From NCBI RefSeq assembly GCF_027694345.1, contig NZ_JAQEVU010000014.1, positions 1-17,865 of the forward strand: DNA of 17,865 bases. The letters are read 5' to 3'. The translations under genes were made by a program, and so were the position numbers. Shown in pieces: positions 13,697 to 17,865 of the stretch. Each line of letters opens with the position of its first letter. Within the stretch, counting starts at the first letter, position 1. The notes beneath the pieces are model-generated. The model did no database searches, was not told the origin of the DNA, and saw only the letters and a program-made list of their open reading frames with translations. The stretch comes from Varibaculum timonense_A (GTDB lineage Bacteria > Actinomycetota > Actinomycetes > Actinomycetales > Actinomycetaceae).

Positions 13697-16344
13697 GTGA
13701 AACAGATTTTCTCGCACCCAATCCTGATGGACAAAACTATTCTCCGATTTCCAAATACGGGCAGATTTCTATTGCAGAGCAGCTCGCCCGGCTTGAAGAG
13801 ATTCGTAACGGAGGTCGGAGACAGGTCTACCAGCCGCAGCCGCCCACCCAAGAATCCCGCTGGGGGCAAATTCGAGAGGGATTTAGCCAGGTAGAGGACG
13901 CAATCGGCGGGCAGCAGCGGCGCCCTGAATCCGGCTATGAGGGGTATTCACGTCCCACTCTTAGCCCTGACCAGGACGGTAAGAGCTGGGTGCAAGAATA
14001 TCGTGAAAAGCAGCATATGCGTAAAGTTGCGCAAGAAGCTCGCGCTAGAGCCGAGGCTGACCTGCAAAAACTCCTGAAAGAACGGGAGGAAGCGCAGGCG
14101 CGTGCCCTAGAGCAAGAACGCTTAGCTGCCCAGGCGGCTGAGCGACTCCGTAAATTAGAGGAAGCAGAACAAAAAGCTCTACGCGCTGCCGCTCGCGAAC
14201 AGCAACAGCGTGAACAACGGGTTTTAGCTAGTCAGGTCGAGGCAGAAAAAACCGAAGCCGAAAAGATGGCAGAGCTGCTTGCTTCCTTCCAGAACCCTGC
14301 TAGCGCACCGGTCACGGACTCGCCAGGTGATTTGCCCGTACAAAAAAGTGCTAGTCCCTCCGTTTCCGGACAGGAAAGACAGCAAAAAGACGTCAAGAAG
14401 CAGTCAGTTCCCCGTCCGGTTTCCTCCAACATTAGCTCTACTTCGCGTATTTTCGGTTCCAGGCAAGCTAGCGCTGCACCGGCGCTGTCTACTCGGTCAA
14501 GCGCTATCGGCAGCCAAGAGGCTTCACTGCCACCGGCAATAGATACTTCGCTGGCGGTGGCAGATACTTCGGTGAACGCGGCGGACACTACTCAGCCAAT
14601 AAAGATTGACCCGATTGCTTCTTTAACCGATAACGCCGATGACCAGGCGCTAGCAGATAAACTAGCGTTTGCTGCCCAAAGCGCGACTGCTCGTCCAGTT
14701 AGCCAGGCTTCAACCTCGGCAATGCCGGTATCTACGCCGTCCAGTGTTACCGTGCCGGACGGGAGCGCGCCCAGTGCTCCCTTACCAACTGTGGGGTTAG
14801 GAACGACACCTTTAGGTTCGCAAACGCCGCAGGTAGGGGCGCAAATATCGCCCGATATTCACCACCAGAGCATTCCGGTGCAATCAGCTGGAGGAAATGC
14901 CGCACCGCTAACCGCTATAGACCGCGCCAATCCTTCCCTAAAGTCTCCAAATATTGCTGGCGTGGCAAGGGATATGGCACAAACTGGTCTTGCGGGCGTT
15001 ACTGCCGCCTCCGCTGCCGAGATGTTCCAGCAGGCTTTGACCCAAACCTGTCTGGGAGCTGCGACTACTTCCGCTCCGGCTGTGCCCGGTTATCGGCAAA
15101 CGCCCCCTAAAGTTACCCCTCCCTCGCAGCCAGCTGCGATGCCTACGGTTACGGCAGCGCCCGGGGGAGCGCAGATGCCCGCCTCAACGCCCTCGCAGGT
15201 TACAGGGGTTAATCAAATATCGAAAGTCCCGCAGGTTGCGCAGCCCCTAGTGCCCTCCGCCTCGGCAATGGCAACCTCCACTCCGACCGGTAACGGCACG
15301 CAAACGACACAAAGTGTTCACCAAAGCGCCCAACGCCCAGCTCCCGCCCCTCCCGTAAATGCTCAGCCCACTCAAGAATCCTCGATAGCGCTGCAACACC
15401 CGCACGCTAACCCGCAGGATGCGCAAATCAATCCCGATTATCACCAATCGGTAGCGACCGGGCAGCCAGCTTTACCTGCCCCGCAAGCATCCGTGATGCA
15501 AGCGGAAGGAAACGCTCAAACAGGGCAAATAACCCAAGCTACCCCGCTGACGCAAATCGCTACCCCAGTGCAAGCGGTAGCTCCCGCACCCCCTCATAGT
15601 TCGACGTCCTACCCGATAGAAAGCACTCCGGGCGGTAGCTATAGCGGACAAATCAGCCCTATGCTGCCAGCTGGCTTCACCCCAGAATCTCAGCCGACTG
15701 CGGTTTCTGTAAGCGCTCCCGTGAGCGCGCCTGTGTCAATTTCCACTTATACCCCGGCTCCAAGCGCTCCCACCCCGGCTGTCGAAGCTATCCCGTCGGT
15801 AGCGGCTGCCCCCGCCCCGCCGCTCACCTCCCTAACTGGCGGTAGCGTCCCGACAACAAGTGCGGGTTCAGGCGCGGTAGCAGCCGGAGCTATAGCTGCC
15901 GACACCATAGCGGCGGCTCAAACCGGTTCAACTTCCCAGATTTCTACGCCCACCCCGCAAACCAATGTGGTCGAGCCAACTTCGTCCCCGTCCTCAAAAA
16001 GCGAAGAAAACGCCCCCGTGCCGGCTCAAAGTCCTCAAACACCGCCACAGGACGAAAATAGCCACTGGTGGCAGCGAAAACGAAAAGAAAAAGTAAAAAA
16101 AGCTGAAGCCCCGGAGCGGGAGGATGCTCGCGCCGGGGCGTCACAAGCACTCAGGGAAAACGAGGAAGAAGAACCGCTAACGTTTATCCAGACGTTCCTG
16201 CGCTGGACATTGCGGTTATCAATCTTGCTGATTATTGCTTTAGGTATGGTTTTAACCATGGATCGTCCAGTCATTTCCCAGACGATAGGGCGCGAAGTGC
16301 TAGAACCCGGTATCGTAGATTCTGTAAGCGTTATAAAGATATAG
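13693..16344 (+). CDS. Large low-complexity protein with coiled coil and C-terminal membrane anchor
   Basis: An 883-residue protein of unknown function. Residues 1-96 are polar; 97-196 form a long Glu/Lys/Arg/Ala-rich coiled-coil-like helix (KVAQEARARAEADLQKLLKE...). From about 197 to 790 the sequence is rich in Pro, Ala, Ser, Thr and Gln with almost no long hydrophobic run and is probably disordered. After H791-WWQRKRKEKVKK and an acidic stretch comes one hydrophobic segment (about 838-856, WTLRLSILLIIALGMVLTM) and a 27-residue tail. There is no signal peptide. The basic residues before the membrane segment predict a cytoplasmic N-terminus, so most of the protein would sit inside the cell, tethered at its end. 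The start overlaps nadD (ATGA), with GGGAGGA 9 nt upstream; rsfS follows after 9 nt. Related loci often carry a LytR-type or other membrane protein here, but no catalytic domain is visible. Confidence 0.85.
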   Translation: MSETDFLAPNPDGQNYSPISKYGQISIAEQLARLEEIRNGGRRQVYQPQPPTQESRWGQIREGFSQVEDAIGGQQRRPESGYEGYSRPTLSPDQDGKSWVQEYREKQHMRKVAQEARARAEADLQKLLKEREEAQARALEQERLAAQAAERLRKLEEAEQKALRAAAREQQQREQRVLASQVEAEKTEAEKMAELLASFQNPASAPVTDSPGDLPVQKSASPSVSGQERQQKDVKKQSVPRPVSSNISSTSRIFGSRQASAAPALSTRSSAIGSQEASLPPAIDTSLAVADTSVNAADTTQPIKIDPIASLTDNADDQALADKLAFAAQSATARPVSQASTSAMPVSTPSSVTVPDGSAPSAPLPTVGLGTTPLGSQTPQVGAQISPDIHHQSIPVQSAGGNAAPLTAIDRANPSLKSPNIAGVARDMAQTGLAGVTAASAAEMFQQALTQTCLGAATTSAPAVPGYRQTPPKVTPPSQPAAMPTVTAAPGGAQMPASTPSQVTGVNQISKVPQVAQPLVPSASAMATSTPTGNGTQTTQSVHQSAQRPAPAPPVNAQPTQESSIALQHPHANPQDAQINPDYHQSVATGQPALPAPQASVMQAEGNAQTGQITQATPLTQIATPVQAVAPAPPHSSTSYPIESTPGGSYSGQISPMLPAGFTPESQPTAVSVSAPVSAPVSISTYTPAPSAPTPAVEAIPSVAAAPAPPLTSLTGGSVPTTSAGSGAVAAGAIAADTIAAAQTGSTSQISTPTPQTNVVEPTSSPSSKSEENAPVPAQSPQTPPQDENSHWWQRKRKEKVKKAEAPEREDARAGASQALRENEEEEPLTFIQTFLRWTLRLSILLIIALGMVLTMDRPVISQTIGREVLEPGIVDSVSVIKI

Positions 16345-16353
16345 GAGTTTTTC

Positions 16354-16797
16354 TTGGTCAATCATCCTGACCCGCGCCAGCTAGCGGAAATAGCTGCTAA
16401 AGCTGCTGCTAGTAAACTAGCAACCGATATTGTTGCGATTGAAGTTCAGGCTCAAACAATAATTACCGATATTTTTGTAATTTGTTCAGCCGATAATCCG
16501 CGTCAAGCCCGCGCGATAATGAACGAAATTGATCACGCCTGTCACGAGGTAGGTGCTGACCCGAAAACCATAGAAGGTAATGATGATTTTCGTTGGGTGC
16601 TCATGGAGCTACCGGGGGTTATCGTTCATATTTTCTTGGCTGAAGAGCGTGAATACTACGGTTTAGAGCGGCTTTGGAATGACTGTCCCCAAATCGAATT
16701 GCCTGACCTTGATGAAGTAGGTTCTGCCGGAGCGCAGACAGCTACCGAGGGGATGACCAATCAAGAAGCCGAACAGTTGATTGTTGGTTTAGAATAA
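16354..16797 (+). CDS. rsfS: Ribosome silencing factor RsfS
   Basis: RsfS, 147 residues, binds uL14 on the 50S subunit and blocks subunit joining when nutrients are short. The family core is present: KLATDIVAIEVQ, TDIFVICSADNPRQARAIMNEI, EGNDDFRWVLMELPGVIVHIF and REYYGLERLWNDCP. A short acidic extension of about 30 residues follows. The start is a TTG at 16354, chosen because AGGAG (16343-16347) lies 6 nt upstream and no ATG is available before the conserved region. It is within the nadD operon, 9 nt after the preceding gene and 12 nt before the next. Confidence 0.95.
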   Translation: MVNHPDPRQLAEIAAKAAASKLATDIVAIEVQAQTIITDIFVICSADNPRQARAIMNEIDHACHEVGADPKTIEGNDDFRWVLMELPGVIVHIFLAEEREYYGLERLWNDCPQIELPDLDEVGSAGAQTATEGMTNQEAEQLIVGLE

Positions 16798-16809
16798 ACG
16801 AGAGCGCCC

Positions 16810-17454
16810 ATGGCGAAAAGAATTATTTTTTGGCGGCACGGTCAAACCGACTATAACGTCCAAGGACGAGTGCAAGGTCAGGTTGATATTCCACTTAACG
16901 AGGTCGGGGTGGCGCAAGCTGAAGCAGCGGCGGACGAGCTTGTCAAACTGAAACCGGATTTGATTATCTGTTCAGATTTGCGACGGGCTCAGGCAACCGC
17001 CCAGGTGTTACAGGGTATATGCGGTGAGGACGTGCAACTGCTGAAAGATGAACGCTTGCGGGAACGTGCATTCGGAGATTTCGAGGGCTTATCCGTCAAA
17101 GAACTAAAAGCACGATTTACGGGTCGGTACGAGGAATGGAGAGGTACCGGGGAATGTCCGTTAGCGGGGGTGGAATCTCGCGGGAAAGTTGGGATGCGAG
17201 TAGCGCAATGCGTGACCGAGCATTTTGAAAATGCCGAAGAGGTGCTGGTTGTGGTTTCCCACGGTTCCGCCCTCACCCAGGGGCTCGTGAAACTACTGGG
17301 GCTAGATCCTTTGGCTTGGCAAGGGCTACGTGGCTTGGATAACTGCCACTGGTCTACGCTGATTCCATACTCGCGTAAACCCGGATGGCGTCTGGTTTCA
17401 CACAATATTGGAGTCCCCGAGGTTCACGGTTCAGCCCTACCTTCCTTGGCTTAG
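16810..17454 (+). CDS. Histidine phosphatase / phosphoglycerate mutase-like protein
   Basis: A 214-residue member of the histidine phosphatase superfamily. The catalytic motif is FWRH10-GQTDYN, followed by GRVQGQVDIPLNEVG, CSDLRRAQATA with a conserved Arg, LRERAFGDFEG, and the second histidine H151 in VVSHGSALTQG. These are the residues of cofactor-dependent mutases and broad phosphatases. In Mycobacterium tuberculosis the gene beside rsfS encodes GpgP, a glucosyl-3-phosphoglycerate phosphatase, so a phosphatase role is more likely here than glycolytic mutase; this is inference from position. It is the last gene of the nadD-rsfS operon and is preceded by only a weak ribosome binding site. Confidence 0.9.
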   Translation: MAKRIIFWRHGQTDYNVQGRVQGQVDIPLNEVGVAQAEAAADELVKLKPDLIICSDLRRAQATAQVLQGICGEDVQLLKDERLRERAFGDFEGLSVKELKARFTGRYEEWRGTGECPLAGVESRGKVGMRVAQCVTEHFENAEEVLVVVSHGSALTQGLVKLLGLDPLAWQGLRGLDNCHWSTLIPYSRKPGWRLVSHNIGVPEVHGSALPSLA

Positions 17455-17555
17455 AGTGTGTGGCAGGGCGCGAGCTGTGGGAATAACTACTATGTCGGAA
17501 TACACAGGCTGAGGATTTGAAGTACAGGTACTCAGTTAGTTAAAGTTATTTGGTG

Positions 17556-17574
17556 TCTGCCGGGCAGATTATTT
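17556..17574 (+). terminator. Weak hairpin plus T-rich tail before tRNA-Ala
   Basis: TCTGC (17556-17560) pairs with GCAGA (17564-17568) around a CGG loop and is followed by TTATTT. The 5-bp stem is short for an intrinsic terminator, but the position, about 100 nt after the phosphatase gene and 17 nt before tRNA-Ala, is sensible. Confidence 0.3.
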
Positions 17575-17590
17575 CCGGTAGAACCTGTAT

Positions 17591-17663
17591 GGGGCTATAG
17601 CGCAGTTGGTAGCGCGCTTCCATGGCATGGAAGAGGTCGCGGGTTCGATTCCCGCTAGCTCCA
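17591..17663 (+). tRNA. tRNA-Ala (anticodon GGC)
   Basis: A complete cloverleaf. The acceptor stem GGGGCTA (17591-17597) pairs with TAGCTCC (17656-17662) and includes the G3-U70 wobble pair that marks alanine tRNAs. The anticodon stem is CTTCC/GGAAG, and the loop ATGGCAT holds anticodon GGC at 17624-17626. The T-arm GGGTTCGATTCCC is standard. The 3' CCA is not encoded, unlike the tRNA-His in this window. Confidence 0.97.
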
Positions 17664-17670
17664 CTAACTG

Positions 17671-17714
17671 CCTGCTGGTGTTGATACAATTTCGCGCCAG
17701 CAGGTTTTGTTTTG
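17671..17714 (+). terminator. Intrinsic terminator after tRNA-Ala
   Basis: CCTGCTGG (17671-17678) pairs perfectly with CCAGCAGG (17697-17704), followed directly by TTTTGTTTTG. It starts 8 nt after the tRNA 3' end. The 18-nt loop is unusually long and contains one arm of an 11-bp inverted repeat completed further downstream. Confidence 0.8.
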
Positions 17715-17770
17715 TCATTTTGCTCCAAAAATTGCTTATTTGCTCCAAAATAGGGGTTACGCGAAATTGT
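17686..17770. repeat. 11-bp perfect inverted repeat downstream of tRNA-Ala
   Basis: ACAATTTCGCG (17686-17696) and CGCGAAATTGT (17760-17770) are perfect reverse complements, 63 bp apart. The left arm fills part of the terminator loop. The pair may compete with or stack on the terminator in RNA, or mark a DNA-binding or recombination site. The function is not known. Confidence 0.55.
17718..17751. repeat. Tandem palindromic direct repeats
   Basis: TTTGCTCCAAAA occurs twice (17719-17730 and 17739-17750), exactly 20 bp apart. Each copy is close to a palindrome around CTC; the first has full TTTTG/CAAAA arms (17718-17730). Two palindromic sites about two helical turns apart look like operator half-sites for a regulator of a gene beyond the window edge. 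Confidence 0.5.
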
Positions 17771-17865
17771 TGTGTTGAGCTGGACAAATAGAAAGCCAGC
17801 AACCGAAATGATGGGTTAAGGGTCAAAATGTGTGTCTGGCTCGGCGTGTCGCGGGGGTTAGATTT
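17771..17865. other. Window-edge flank with no gene seen
   Basis: The last 95 bases contain no supported coding region. A short inverted repeat GCTGG (17779-17783) / CCAGC (17796-17800) is the only structure noticed. The sequence is truncated by the window end, so a promoter or gene start beyond it cannot be assessed. Confidence 0.4.

Noticed and set aside
17718..17751. Start of a CRISPR array
   Set aside because: Only two 12-bp repeat units 20 bp apart with an 8-bp gap; repeat and spacer are both too short.
17606..17791. Open frames on both strands across tRNA-Ala and its terminator
   Set aside because: They run through the tRNA and hairpin; the reading frames are by-products of the cloverleaf sequence and resemble the common spurious tRNA-antisense proteins.
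17591..17865. Phage or island attachment site at tRNA-Ala
   Set aside because: No duplicated tRNA 3' segment and no integrase is visible within the window, so it is listed only as one possibility for the downstream repeats.

Overview
The window looks like a chromosomal housekeeping segment from a moderate-GC actinobacterium (roughly half G+C by eye, not counted). The best fit is the Actinomycetaceae (Varibaculum/Mobiluncus/Actinomyces-like). The reasons are an NdgR/LtbR-type IclR regulator divergent from leuCD, an actinobacterial-type MurA followed by plsC, gpsA and ddl, and the order rplU-rpmA-obgE-nadD-(large variable protein)-rsfS-phosphoglycerate mutase-like gene. The genus is inferred.

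Layout. (1) 1-443: the 3' end of an rRNA operon, with a 5S gene, a strong hairpin without a U-tract, and a C/A-rich, G/T-poor tail suggestive of Rho-dependent termination. (2) 444-1664: a GT4 glycosyltransferase, apparently leaderless. (3) 1748-4678: ndgR (minus) facing away from leuC-leuD (plus), with a TTGAAA/TTTCAA inverted repeat between them; this is the leucine-pathway isomerase and its likely regulator. (4) 4908-10238: an envelope-precursor cluster, murA-plsC-gpsA-ddl, followed by an ATP-grasp enzyme of the RimK/DcsG-like kind. murA and ddl make peptidoglycan precursors; gpsA and plsC make phosphatidic acid. (5) 10361-11294: tRNA-His(GUG), a structured leader, rplU-rpmA and a hairpin terminator. 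(6) 11361-12881: obgE, then a spacer with nested inverted repeats ahead of nadD. (7) 13076-17454: a tight nadD - 883-residue low-complexity membrane protein - rsfS - histidine phosphatase operon. (8) 17591-17865: tRNA-Ala(GGC), an intrinsic terminator, and a repeat-rich flank running to the window edge.

Most of this is conserved core genome. The least explained parts are: the 883-residue protein (coiled coil, about 590 residues of Pro/Ala/Ser/Thr/Gln-rich sequence, C-terminal membrane anchor); the ATP-grasp protein beside ddl with a changed metal-binding motif; the nested inverted repeats upstream of nadD; and the repeats after tRNA-Ala. No CRISPR array, insertion sequence, prophage or toxin-antitoxin pair was seen.
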